NCBI GenBank assembly: GCA_050998805.1
Contig: JBPCPV010000029.1
Coordinates: 1 to 64,000 of the forward strand
DNA: 64,000 bases
DNA from: JAICKM01 sp050998805
Lineage (GTDB): Bacteria > Chloroflexota > Chloroflexia > QHBQ01 > JAICKM01
Direction of reading: 5' to 3'
The notes below the pieces were generated by a model. It was not told where the DNA came from. It searched no databases and saw only the letters and a list, made by a program, of their open reading frames with translations. A program made the translations under genes and the position numbers. Numbering within the stretch: the stretch's first letter is position 1; every line of letters starts with the position of its first letter. This document shows, piece after piece, positions 1 through 7,906 of this stretch.

Positions 1-2184
1 CCCGAGCCGGCCGGCCGGGGCGAGCAGCGAGAGGCTGCGCTCGATGAACGGGATGTACGTGTCGAAGGAGCCGTGAGCGAGGCGATAGTGGCGCCGGCAG
101 TACTCGGCGAGTTGGCGCCCCAGCGCCTGGATGCGCACGTAGGGCGGGTTTCCGATCACGGCGTGGAAGCCACCGTCGCTCAGCCGACCTCCCCGCTCGT
201 CGAGAAATACGTCGGGGAACTCCAGCTCCCAGTGGACGGCTCGGCCGACGCCGTTCGTGAACGCGCCGGCGATCGTGTCGTCGGCGAGCGCTTCGAGCGG
301 CGCTCGCAAGAGGTCGACCGCCTCGGCGAGCCGCTGCTTCTCGTCGACATCGTCTCCCGTACGACTCGGGCGCGCGGTGATCCCGACGGTTGCGTCGAGG
401 AGCCCGGTCGCATCGCGGGCGAGACGGGCGGCGAACAGCGTGCCCTCCCCGGCGAGGAGCGAGGCGACGTCTGCGCCGACGAGCGAGTTGCCCTCGCGCA
501 GGTTGTGCAGGAAGGTCAGCGGCTCGTCGCCTCTGACGGTCGTGAGCCATAGCGAGAGTCGCGCGAGCTCGACGGCCATCGGGTTGAGGTCGACGCCATA
601 CAAGCACCGCTCGGCGACGAGTCGCTGGATCTCGACGAGCGGCAGGTCGCCGTCATAGCTGGGGTCGGTCGCAATGAACTGCGCGATGTATGCGGCCGCG
701 GCGACGAGAAAGTGCCCGCTGCCCATCGCAGGGTCGAGCACGCGCAACTCGAGAAATGCCTCGAGAGCATCGCTCCCTCGGAGATCGGTCGTGGCGATCG
801 CTCCGGAGCGAGCCGCGAGGAGCGGGTCGAGCGTACGCTCGACGATCGCGTCGACGACCCTGGCTGGGGTGAAGTAGGCGCCCGTCTCGCGCCGGCCCTC
901 CGCCGCCACGAGTCCCAGCCGTCCCCCAAGGTCATCGAGCCGGAAGTCCAGGAGGCGCTCGTAGATGGTGCCGAGGTGGCGGACCGACAGGTCGCGGTAG
1001 TCGACACTCTCCCCACCCACCCGGTAGAGGAGGTCGAGCGCGGGCGCCAGGAGCGCGTCGGGGACCACACGGCCCTCGAAGTAGGGATGGCGACCGGCGG
1101 CGAAGAGACCGCCGTCGTACTCGTTGACGCCGAGCGCGGGCTCGCCCTCGTCAACGATCCGGAAGAGCGCTCGCAGATCGTTGTAGAGGTCGTCGGAGCG
1201 CTCGCTGAAGCGCCGGCCGCGATCCCGGTCGGCGGCAAGGCTCTCGCGCTGCGCCCGCAGGCTGTAGGAGCGGTAGTTGGGATCCTCGATGGGAAGCAGT
1301 CCACGATCCTCGGCGTGCAGGCAGAAGAGGACGCGGTAGAGCAGAACCAGGGCGTGGTCGAACGCTTCGGCGAGAGCCGGCTCGGAGCGCTCTTCGGCTC
1401 CCAGGAGGCCATCGGCGATCATGGGGACGGCGGCGAACACCTGGCGCTCGAGGCTTCCGCCGACCTGTATGGCGCGTGCCCGGCTCTCGTCGAGCGCGCG
1501 GTCGAGGAAGCTGCGCCCATCGACGCCCGGCAAGAACGACGAGGCGGCGAAGAAGGCCGCGAAGTAGCGGAAGGCGTCGTCGTCGGTGCCCTCGAGCAGG
1601 GCAACGAGATCGACCTCGTAGCAGGCGCCCTCGACCAGGTCGGCCTCTGCACCGTAGAGGCGCCACAGCCGGCCGTTCGTGAGGATGCCCCACGGGCGTC
1701 GGGTGATCGAGACGTAATTGATGATCTGGGCCTCGGGGTCCTCCGGCTGGCCTTCGCCCGCCCGACGGCGATCGAGCGGGCGGTCGAAGCGCTTCGCGTC
1801 TGCGACCGCCACCGCGTCGGCGTAGCGTGCGGCTCCCGCCAGAGTGTCGGCTCGGGCGCGACTGACCTCGTCGAGGAACAGGGCGTAGTCGGGCTGGCGG
1901 CGCCCGCCGCCGACCCTCAAGCCGGCCTGGACCGTGTATGCGAAGCCCAGGGCGCTGAGGCAGGGCTTGATGAAGCGCTCTTCGGTCTGCGCCTCGTTCG
2001 CGACCGTAACGGTGACCCGCTCGCGTTCCCATGTGGCAGCGAGCCTCCGCCGCAAGTCGCGGACATCGAGCTCTGCGAACTCGGGCCACTCCGGCAGTAT
2101 GCGTTCGAGGAAGTGCTGCGAGAACAGCCGTCGGTTCTGGAAAGGTCCGAGCGCGAGCCGAAGCTGGCTCGCCGCGCCGCCCAT
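1..2184 (-). CDS. Type IIG (Eco57I-like) restriction-modification enzyme, C-terminus cut by window edge
   Basis: This is one continuous minus-strand reading frame entering the window from the left edge; 728 residues are visible. Around residues 98-131 it has a PD-(D/E)XK-like nuclease motif (QPDY ... ADAK, D99 and D129-A-K131). An adenine methyltransferase core follows: ETGAYFTP, motif I DPAMGSGHF (484-492), YGVDLNPMAVELA, and catalytic motif IV NPPY (679-682). Nuclease then N6-adenine methylase in one chain is the type IIG arrangement, in which one protein both cleaves and methylates. The target-recognition part is probably beyond the edge. The ATG at 2184 follows the upstream small gene by 15 bases; its ribosome site is weak. 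Family call is confident; the exact subtype and specificity cannot be read. Confidence 0.88.
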   Translation of the reverse strand, partial: MGGAASQLRLALGPFQNRRLFSQHFLERILPEWPEFAELDVRDLRRRLAATWERERVTVTVANEAQTEERFIKPCLSALGFAYTVQAGLRVGGGRRQPDYALFLDEVSRARADTLAGAARYADAVAVADAKRFDRPLDRRRAGEGQPEDPEAQIINYVSITRRPWGILTNGRLWRLYGAEADLVEGACYEVDLVALLEGTDDDAFRYFAAFFAASSFLPGVDGRSFLDRALDESRARAIQVGGSLERQVFAAVPMIADGLLGAEERSEPALAEAFDHALVLLYRVLFCLHAEDRGLLPIEDPNYRSYSLRAQRESLAADRDRGRRFSERSDDLYNDLRALFRIVDEGEPALGVNEYDGGLFAAGRHPYFEGRVVPDALLAPALDLLYRVGGESVDYRDLSVRHLGTIYERLLDFRLDDLGGRLGLVAAEGRRETGAYFTPARVVDAIVERTLDPLLAARSGAIATTDLRGSDALEAFLELRVLDPAMGSGHFLVAAAAYIAQFIATDPSYDGDLPLVEIQRLVAERCLYGVDLNPMAVELARLSLWLTTVRGDEPLTFLHNLREGNSLVGADVASLLAGEGTLFAARLARDATGLLDATVGITARPSRTGDDVDEKQRLAEAVDLLRAPLEALADDTIAGAFTNGVGRAVHWELEFPDVFLDERGGRLSDGGFHAVIGNPPYVRIQALGRQLAEYCRRHYRLAHGSFDTYIPFIERSLSLLAPAGRLG

Positions 2185-2199
2185 CACCCGAGCCTGCGC

Positions 2200-2538
2200 T
2201 CAGGCGTGAAACAGGGCCTGCTGCTCACCTTCGGCGCGATCCTCGGCCTCATGTGCCGGATCCTCGGGAACGGTCGCGCCATAGTAGGCGACAATGAGGT
2301 GCTGCCGGTCGAGAAACGTCGCCCCCCCGTTGCCGAACGAGCGGAAGTCGGCATCCGGATGGAGCCGGGAGACGACCTCGATGAGCTGCGTTCTCTGCCC
2401 CGCCTCGCTGGTTGGACGCACGACCGTGAGCGCCTGGATGGACTTGTCGTCATTGTCGAGGTCACGGGCCTTGACGATCAGCTCGCGGCGAGCTCCGGTG
2501 GAGCGGGCGCGGCGGCGATCCGTCCCGGCAGGGGTCAT
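2200..2538 (-). CDS. Small hypothetical protein upstream of type IIG enzyme
   Basis: The predicted protein is 112 residues, reads MTPAGTDRRRARSTGARREL at its start and ends ALFHA. The reading frame stays open further upstream, but the extension lies over lepA in another frame and has shadow-like composition, so I start at the ATG at 2538. The body (ARDLDNDDKSIQALTVVRP, then a stretch with HPDADFRSFGNGGATFLD) looks like folded protein. No motif I recognise is present and I assign no function. It ends 15 bases before the type IIG gene on the same strand, so the two are probably co-transcribed, and it may be an accessory protein of that system. No clear Shine-Dalgarno sequence precedes the start. 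Confidence 0.6.
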   Translation of the reverse strand: MTPAGTDRRRARSTGARRELIVKARDLDNDDKSIQALTVVRPTSEAGQRTQLIEVVSRLHPDADFRSFGNGGATFLDRQHLIVAYYGATVPEDPAHEAEDRAEGEQQALFHA

Positions 2539-2599
2539 CGTGTCGCCGAGTCTACGAGCGGCCCCCGACCGAACGCCTTGGACTGCTCGCTTCTGCACG

Positions 2600-2627
2600 A
2601 AAAAGGCGGAATTTCGTGGCGAACTCC
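2600..2627 (-). terminator. Probable intrinsic terminator of lepA
   Basis: On the minus strand, about 10 bases after the lepA stop, GGAGTTCG and CGAAATTCC form a stem with one bulged base around a three-base loop. It is followed by GCC and five T. The T-run is short, so the call is moderate. Confidence 0.5.
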
Positions 2628-2636
2628 CGCGATGAG

Positions 2637-4448
2637 TCAGCGCCCGCCGTCGCCCAGCTCGAGCACGGCGAGAAAGGCCTCCTGGGGGACCTCGATGCGG
2701 CCCACCTGCTTCATCCGCTTCTTGCCCTCCTTCTGGCGCTCGAGCAGCTTGCGCTTGCGGGAGATGTCGCCGCCGTAGCACTTGGCGAGCACGTTCTTCC
2801 GCATCGCGGAGATCGTTTCGCGCGAGATCACTTTGCTGCCTATGGCCGCCTGGATCGGCACGTCGAACATCTGGCGGGGGATCAGGCGGCGGAGCTTGTC
2901 CACCAGCGCGCGGCCCTGGTAGATCGCTTTGTCGCGGTGGGTGATCATGCTGAGGGCGTCCACCGGCACCGCGTTCACCAGCACGTCGAGCTTCACCAGG
3001 TCGGCGGCCCGGTAGTCGAGGAAGCTGTAGTCGAGCGAGGCATAGCCCTGGGTGCGCGACTTCAGATGGTCGTAGAAGTCCACGATCATTTCGCTCAACG
3101 GGACTTCGTAGACGAGCGAGACGCGGGTTTCGTCCAGGTAGTCGGTCTTGCGGTAGATGCCGCGCCGCCCGGTCACGAGTTCCATAATCGCGCCAATAAA
3201 ACGGTTCGGGGTCACCACCTGGATCTGCATCCAGGGTTCTTCCATCGTCTTTATCACGCCTGCGTCGGGCATGGTTGCGGGGTTGTCCACCACGAGCACG
3301 CTGTTGTCTGTCTTGATCACCCGGTATTCGACGCTGGGGGCTGTCGTCAGCAGCTTGAGGTCGTACTCGCGCTCTAGCCGCTCCTGGATTATCTCCATGT
3401 GGAGCAGGCCCAGGAAGCCGCATCGGAAGCCGAAGCCGAGCGCGGTGCTGCTCTCAGGCTCGTAGACCAGCGAGGCGTCGTTCATGTGCAGCTTGTCGAG
3501 AGCGTCGCGCAGGCTCTGGTAATCAACCGTCTCCATCGGATAGACACCGGCGAAGACCATCGGCTTCACCGGCCTGTAGCCGGGCAGGGCTTCGGAGGCG
3601 GGGTGGGCATCGCTGGTGATTGTGTCGCCGACCTGGCACTCGCGTATGCCTTTGAGGCCGGTAGCGATGTAGCCCACCTCGCCGGTCCTGAGCGCGCCGG
3701 TCGGGTTCATGTAGGGGGTGAAAGCGCCGATTTCGAGCACGTCGGCTGTCGCGCCGGTCGCCATCATCAGCACCTTTTCGCCGGTCCTCACCGAGCCGTC
3801 AACTATGCGGCAGTAGGCGATCACGCCCTTGTAGGCGTCATAGTGGCTGTCGAAGATCAGCGCGCGCAAGGGGTGGCCGGTCTCGCCGGACGGCGGCGGC
3901 ACATGCTTGACGACGGCCTCGAGTATCTCAGGCACGCCCCGGCCCTCTTTGGCGGAGGCGAAGATCACTTCGTCGAGTGGCAGGCCGATGACGTGGTCTA
4001 TCTCTATCGCTACGAGTTCGGGCTGGGCGCTCGGCAGGTCGATCTTGTTGACCACCGGCACCAGCGCCAGGTCGTGTTCGAGCGCGAGGTAGACATTCGC
4101 CAGGGTCTGCGCCTCGATGCCCTGCGCCGCGTCCACGACCAAGATCGCGCCCTCGCAGGCTGCGAGGCTGCGGCTGACCTCGTAGGTGAAGTCCACATGG
4201 CCGGGAGTGTCGATCAGGTTCAGCTCGTACTCGGTGCCGTCGAGCGCCTGGTAGCGCATCCGCACCGCGCGGGCCTTGATCGTGATCCCCTTTTCGCGCT
4301 CCAGGGGCATACTGTCGAGCATCTGCTCCACCATGTCGCGCGCGGCGACGGTGCCGGTTTCCTGGAGCAGACGATCCGCGAGCGTAGACTTGCCGTGGTC
4401 AATGTGCGCGATGATGCAGAAGTTGCGGATGTGAGACTGGTCTGGCAC
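2637..4448 (-). CDS. lepA: Elongation factor 4 (LepA) GTPase
   Basis: The product is a 603-residue translational GTPase that acts on stalled or misaligned ribosomes and back-translocates tRNAs. The N-terminus has the G1 motif AHIDHGKST, then the switch I EKGITIK region, G3 DTPGH and G4 NKID. The C-terminus has the LepA-specific KRKLLERQKEGKKRMKQVG signature and PQEAF, at normal family length. The start codon is GTG at 4448. There is no Shine-Dalgarno sequence, but a near-consensus promoter ends five bases upstream, so the message is probably leaderless. Confidence 0.97.
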   Translation of the reverse strand: MPDQSHIRNFCIIAHIDHGKSTLADRLLQETGTVAARDMVEQMLDSMPLEREKGITIKARAVRMRYQALDGTEYELNLIDTPGHVDFTYEVSRSLAACEGAILVVDAAQGIEAQTLANVYLALEHDLALVPVVNKIDLPSAQPELVAIEIDHVIGLPLDEVIFASAKEGRGVPEILEAVVKHVPPPSGETGHPLRALIFDSHYDAYKGVIAYCRIVDGSVRTGEKVLMMATGATADVLEIGAFTPYMNPTGALRTGEVGYIATGLKGIRECQVGDTITSDAHPASEALPGYRPVKPMVFAGVYPMETVDYQSLRDALDKLHMNDASLVYEPESSTALGFGFRCGFLGLLHMEIIQERLEREYDLKLLTTAPSVEYRVIKTDNSVLVVDNPATMPDAGVIKTMEEPWMQIQVVTPNRFIGAIMELVTGRRGIYRKTDYLDETRVSLVYEVPLSEMIVDFYDHLKSRTQGYASLDYSFLDYRAADLVKLDVLVNAVPVDALSMITHRDKAIYQGRALVDKLRRLIPRQMFDVPIQAAIGSKVISRETISAMRKNVLAKCYGGDISRKRKLLERQKEGKKRMKQVGRIEVPQEAFLAVLELGDGGR

Positions 4449-4453
4449 ACTTT

Positions 4454-4482
4454 AGTATAGGCGGCGAGGGGGGTGTTGTCAA
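4454..4482 (-). promoter_or_regulatory. Promoter of lepA (leaderless)
   Basis: On the minus strand TTGACA (4477-4482) and TATACT (4454-4459) are separated by 17 bases. Only AAAGT lies between the -10 box and the GTG start, so transcription should begin at or next to the start codon. Confidence 0.75.
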
Positions 4483-4487
4483 GAAGC

Positions 4488-4510
4488 GATCAGCCGTCAG
4501 CCGTCAGCAC
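4488..4510. repeat. Heptamer tandem repeat, unit CGTCAGC
   Basis: About three tandem copies of a seven-base unit (CGTCAGC and one-base variants) lie just upstream of the lepA promoter. Another array of the same unit is near 58314-58365. Confidence 0.75.
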
Positions 4511-4620
4511 TTCCCCCAAACTCGTCAGAAGCCCTAGAACACCTGTTCTAAAGTAGGGCCGCACTACGCCCTTCACCCTGGGAGCCGCCCCAGAAGCCCC
4601 TACAACGCGCCACAGGACGA

Positions 4621-4823
4621 GTGCGGAGTGCGGAGTATGCCGAGTGCGGAGTGCGGAGTGCGGAGTGACGAGATTCTTCGCTGCGCTCGGCAATGACAGT
4701 GGGTGGGCCGAGATTCTTCGCTGCGCTCGGCAATGGCAGTGGTGGGCACTACAATCCGCACTCCGCACTCCGCACTCCGCACTCCGCACTCCGCACTCCG
4801 CACTCCGCACTCCGCACTCCGCA
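4621..4823. repeat. Composite repeat: inverted heptamer arrays flanking a duplicated 40-bp element
   Basis: Left arm 4621-4668 is a (GTGCGGA)n array with one interruption. Right arm 4756-4823 is nearly ten exact copies of CCGCACT, the reverse complement of the left unit, so the arms could form a very long hairpin. Between them are two tandem copies (4669-4708 and 4709-4747) of an element starting CGAGATTCTTCGCTGCGCTC. Just right of it, 4836-4850 (five CAC) and 4871-4885 (five GTG) form a further inverted repeat. Short frames through this block only translate the repeats and are not genes. Confidence 0.85.
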
Positions 4824-5177
4824 ATGCTCATCGTCCACCACCACCACCACGGTCGTTTCGTTGGAGGTCGGTGGTGGTGGTGGTGTTAACTGTTTCTTGT
4901 ATTCTGTCTCTTGTACTACTGTTTCTTGTGTAGGCTCCTGCAGCCCCCCCCGTCGGCTCCTGCAGCCCCCCGTGGTCTGGGGGCATCGGGCGCTTCACGC
5001 ACCACCAGCCGATACGTTGTCGGCCGGTCGCGCCGGAGGGCCTGCCGCCGAAAGGCGATGTGGCCGACTTCTTCGCGGCGGGGCGCACCGCCCAGGAACT
5101 GCGCGAGCTGATGGCTGCTGCGCCGCCCGCGCGGTGGGCCGCCATAGATACCGAAGATGACCAAGATGCCGAAGGCG

Positions 5178-5245
5178 CGCCGAAGATGCCGAAGGCGCAG
5201 CCCAATATACAGAGTGCGCCTTCAGCGCCTTCGGCATCTTCGGCG
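5178..5245. repeat. Inverted repeat, 21-bp perfect arms
   Basis: Arms at 5178-5198 and 5225-5245 are perfect reverse complements (core CGAAGATGCCGAAGGCGC). They lie in the linker of the decayed replication gene; the loop contains AATATAC. The sequence is related in style (repeated GAAGATNCC) to the larger palindrome at 5560. Confidence 0.8.
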
Positions 5246-5559
5246 AAGCAGGCACCATCTTCGGCGCCTGCCGACACGGGCTGGGTCTGCGCCGCCAACG
5301 TGCAGGCCGAAGCGGTGCGCTGGCTCTGGCCGAGCCGTATCCCCCTCGGTATGTTCTCGATCATAGACGGAGACCCCGGCCTCGGCAAGAGTCTGCTGAC
5401 GCTGGATCTCGCCGCCCGTCTCACCACCGGAAGGGCGATGTGGCGGACTTCTTCGCCGACGTGGTGGCTGCCGAACTTATCGGATATAGACGCGCTCGAG
5501 TCTACCATAACGAGGAGGCGCGCGCGGCTGGTTCTGGGCCTTGCCGGAGGGGCCATCGT

Positions 5560-5634
5560 CCGAAGATCCCCAAGATCACCGAAGATCCCCATCTCTGGGG
5601 GTTGGGGATCTTCGGTGATCTTGGGGATCTTCGG
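5560..5634. repeat. Large palindrome, 32-bp perfect arms
   Basis: Arms at 5560-5591 and 5603-5634 are perfectly complementary around an 11-base loop. Each arm is made of two copies of a GGGATCTTCGG-like unit separated by TGATCTT. It interrupts the decayed AAA gene where the ATPase homology stops. Confidence 0.88.
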
Positions 5635-5727
5635 GAGCGGGCAGGGCACCACCTGTCCACGTTGCGGCACCCCGCGCTCCGCCGAGAGCCTCTGCTGTTT
5701 CTGCGACGGCAACCGCCTCGCGGAATT

Positions 5728-5897
5728 ATGAGTTTTGAGTTATGAATTGCCATAGGCTGACGGGCCACGCACTCCGCACTACGCACTCCTCACTCCGCAG
5801 GGCGCTTGCACAGGACGCTGACTTGGTGTAAGCTATCAGCTATCAGCCGTCAGCAAGCTGCAAGCTGCAAGCTGCAAGCTGACAAGCTGATAGCTAA
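5728..5897. repeat. Cluster of three heptamer arrays
   Basis: Three seven-base arrays lie between the pseudogene and acsA. At 5728-5748 there are three copies of an ATGAGTT-type unit. At 5766-5800 there are degenerate CCGCACT copies. At 5831-5897 AGCTATC units grade into AGCTGCA units, and its ends (AGCTATCAG and CTGATAGCT) are inverted. The last array stops a few bases before the acsA ribosome site, so it must lie in its leader or promoter region. Confidence 0.8.
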
Positions 5898-5911
5898 AAG
5901 AGGAGGACAGC

Positions 5912-7888
5912 ATGACCGGCACCCCAGACCCCGCACGATCAGCCGCAGGGCGGCTCCAGGACTTCGACCAGACCGACCGGCTGCTCTACGAAGAACGGGT
6001 CTTTGAGCCTTCGCCTGATGTCGTCGAGAACGCGAACATCACCGCCTATATGCGCTCTAAGGGTTTCGGTTCTTACGAGGAGCTTTATGCCTGGTCGGTC
6101 GCCAACCCCGAAGATTACTGGGCCGACCAGGCGCGCGAACTGGTTTGGTTCCGACCCTGGGAGACCGTCTTCAAGTGGACCGAGAAGCCGTTCTTCGAGT
6201 GGTTCTCCGGCGGCAAGTTCAACATCTGCTACAACTGCCTCGACCGCCACAAGGCCACCCCGGTCTGGGAGAAGGTCGCTTACTACTGGGAGGGCGAGAA
6301 CCCCGAGGAGCATAAGGCGATCACCTACGCTGAACTATACCGCGAGGTCAACCGCTTCGCACGGGCGCTGCTCGACGCGGGCGTGAAGCGCGGCGACAAG
6401 GTCACGATCTACATGTCGCGCTGCCTGGAGCAGATCGTGGCGATGCTCGCGGTCGCGCGCATCGGGGCGGTCCACTCGGTGATCTTCGGCGGCTTCGCGG
6501 CCCAGGCAATCGTAGACCGCGTGCAGGACGCCGACGCCCGGACCGTCATCACGATCGACGGCTATCTCTACAACGGCAAGCAACTCAACCTAAAGGCGCT
6601 CGTGGACGATGCGCTCGTAAAGCTGCCGGAGGTCGAGCGGGTGATCGTCGTGCGGCGAAGCGGCATGGACGTGCAGATGGCACCGGGGCGCGATGTCTAC
6701 TACGACGAGCTGATGGCTAAGGTGCCGCAGGACGCCGAGGTGCCTGCCGCCGAGACCGACGCCGAAGATCCGCTCTATGTGCTCTACACCTCCGGCTCGA
6801 CCGGCAAGCCGAAGGGCGTAATACATATCCATGGTGGGTACGGCGTCGGCTGCTACGCCACCATGAAGTTCGTCTTCGACATCAAGCCCGACGACATCTA
6901 CTGGTGTACCGCAGACCCCGGTTGGGTCACCGGCCACAGCTACATCGTCTACGGCCCGCTCATGGCGGGGGTCAGCAGCATCTTCTACGAGGGCGGGACG
7001 ATGATGCCCGACTGGGGCCGATGGTGGGGCCTGGTCGAGAAGTACAAGGTGACGATCCTCTACACCGCGCCGACCGCGATAAGAGCCCTCATGCGCCAGG
7101 GCGACGAGTACCCCGCCCGATGCGACCTGTCGAGCCTGCGGCTGCTCGGCACAGTCGGCGAGCCGATCAACCCCGAAGCCTGGCTCTGGTATCGCCGCGT
7201 CACAGGCGACCGCCTGCCCGTCATGGACACCTGGTGGATGACCGAGACCGGCTCTATCCTGATTTCGCCGACGCCGCTCACGCCGCTCAAGCCCGGCTCA
7301 TGCACCCGCCCCCTGCCCGGCATCGAGGCCGACATCGTGACACTGGAGGGCAAGCCGGTCGGCGCGGACCACGGCGGCTTCCTGATCATCCGCAAGCCCT
7401 GGCCCTCGATGATGCGGACGATCTACAAAGACCCCGACCGCTACAAGACCTACTGGACGACCGTGCCCGGCGTCTACTTCGCGGGCGACGCCGCCCACAA
7501 GGACGCCGACGGCTACTTCTGGGTGCAGGGCCGCGTGGACGACGTGATCAAGGTCTCCGGCCACCGCCTCGGCTCGATGGAGATCGAGTCGGGCCTAGTC
7601 AGCCACCCTGCGGTCGCCGAATCTGCGGCCATCGGCCTCCCCGACGAGCTGACCGGAGAGCATATCAAGGTCTACGTGATCCTGAAGTCGGGGCAGGAGG
7701 CGAGCGACGAGCTGGCGGACGAACTCAAGGCGCACGTCCGCTCCGAGATCGGCCCCGTCGCCGTGCCGAAGGAGATCGAGTTCGTGACCAGCCTGCCGAA
7801 GACCCGCAGCGGCAAGATCATGCGCCGCTTCATCCGCGCCCAGGCCCTCGGCCAAGACCCCGGCGACATCACCACACTGGAGTCGTAG
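5912..7888 (+). CDS. acsA: Acetyl-CoA synthetase
   Basis: The 658-residue AMP-forming enzyme activates acetate to acetyl-CoA via acetyl-AMP in the cytoplasm. The phosphate-binding loop TSGSTGKPKG is at 293-302. The WWMTETG adenylate motif, the GRVDDVIKVSGHRL hinge region and the C-terminal TRSGKIMRR are all present. The lysine of the last motif (about K635) is the site acetylated by Pat-type enzymes in this family. Length is normal. GAGGAGG lies about seven bases before the ATG. It is a single gene ending 18 bases from a convergent gene. Confidence 0.96.
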   Translation: MTGTPDPARSAAGRLQDFDQTDRLLYEERVFEPSPDVVENANITAYMRSKGFGSYEELYAWSVANPEDYWADQARELVWFRPWETVFKWTEKPFFEWFSGGKFNICYNCLDRHKATPVWEKVAYYWEGENPEEHKAITYAELYREVNRFARALLDAGVKRGDKVTIYMSRCLEQIVAMLAVARIGAVHSVIFGGFAAQAIVDRVQDADARTVITIDGYLYNGKQLNLKALVDDALVKLPEVERVIVVRRSGMDVQMAPGRDVYYDELMAKVPQDAEVPAAETDAEDPLYVLYTSGSTGKPKGVIHIHGGYGVGCYATMKFVFDIKPDDIYWCTADPGWVTGHSYIVYGPLMAGVSSIFYEGGTMMPDWGRWWGLVEKYKVTILYTAPTAIRALMRQGDEYPARCDLSSLRLLGTVGEPINPEAWLWYRRVTGDRLPVMDTWWMTETGSILISPTPLTPLKPGSCTRPLPGIEADIVTLEGKPVGADHGGFLIIRKPWPSMMRTIYKDPDRYKTYWTTVPGVYFAGDAAHKDADGYFWVQGRVDDVIKVSGHRLGSMEIESGLVSHPAVAESAAIGLPDELTGEHIKVYVILKSGQEASDELADELKAHVRSEIGPVAVPKEIEFVTSLPKTRSGKIMRRFIRAQALGQDPGDITTLES

Positions 7889-7906
7889 CGGAGCACTCCG
7901 CACTCG

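Larger units (their letters stand above)
4985..5731 (+). pseudogene. Decayed Toprim/AAA (RepA-like) replication ATPase gene
   Basis: The frame carries pieces of a mobile-element replication protein. The linker that usually follows a Toprim domain is visible (LPPKGDVADFFAAGRTAQEL, near 5042-5101). It is followed by the start of a RecA-like AAA domain (WLWPSRIPLGMFSIIDGDPG, then LGKSLLTLDLAARLTTG, a Walker A site). After that the ATPase is lost: the next 40 residues do not match the family and contain a large palindrome. A terminal CPRCGTPRSAES...CCFC zinc-ribbon remnant ends the frame. Two palindromic insertions (5178-5245, 5560-5634) lie inside it. There is no plausible start codon or ribosome site, and the Toprim domain itself is missing. 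I infer a relic of an integrated plasmid, phage or similar element. Confidence 0.6.

Noticed and set aside
712..2778. A 688-codon plus-strand open frame
   Set aside because: It lies antisense to the type IIG gene, whose frame shows clear nuclease and methylase motifs. The antisense translation is low-complexity and extends into lepA.
2200..3423. A 407-codon minus-strand frame
   Set aside because: Its first 295 codons overlap lepA in another frame with shadow composition. Only the part from 2538 looks like protein.
4621..4823. Possible CRISPR array
   Set aside because: The repeat unit is seven bases with no unique spacers, so it is a tandem repeat.
4490..4889. Small proteins encoded by the heptamer arrays
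   Set aside because: The frames only translate repeats (RSAECGV-type), lack ribosome sites, and are open in several frames because the unit length is not a multiple of three.
5800..5835. acsA promoter TTGCAC-17-TAAGCT
   Set aside because: The -10 box matches the consensus at only three of six positions, so I do not list it as a feature.
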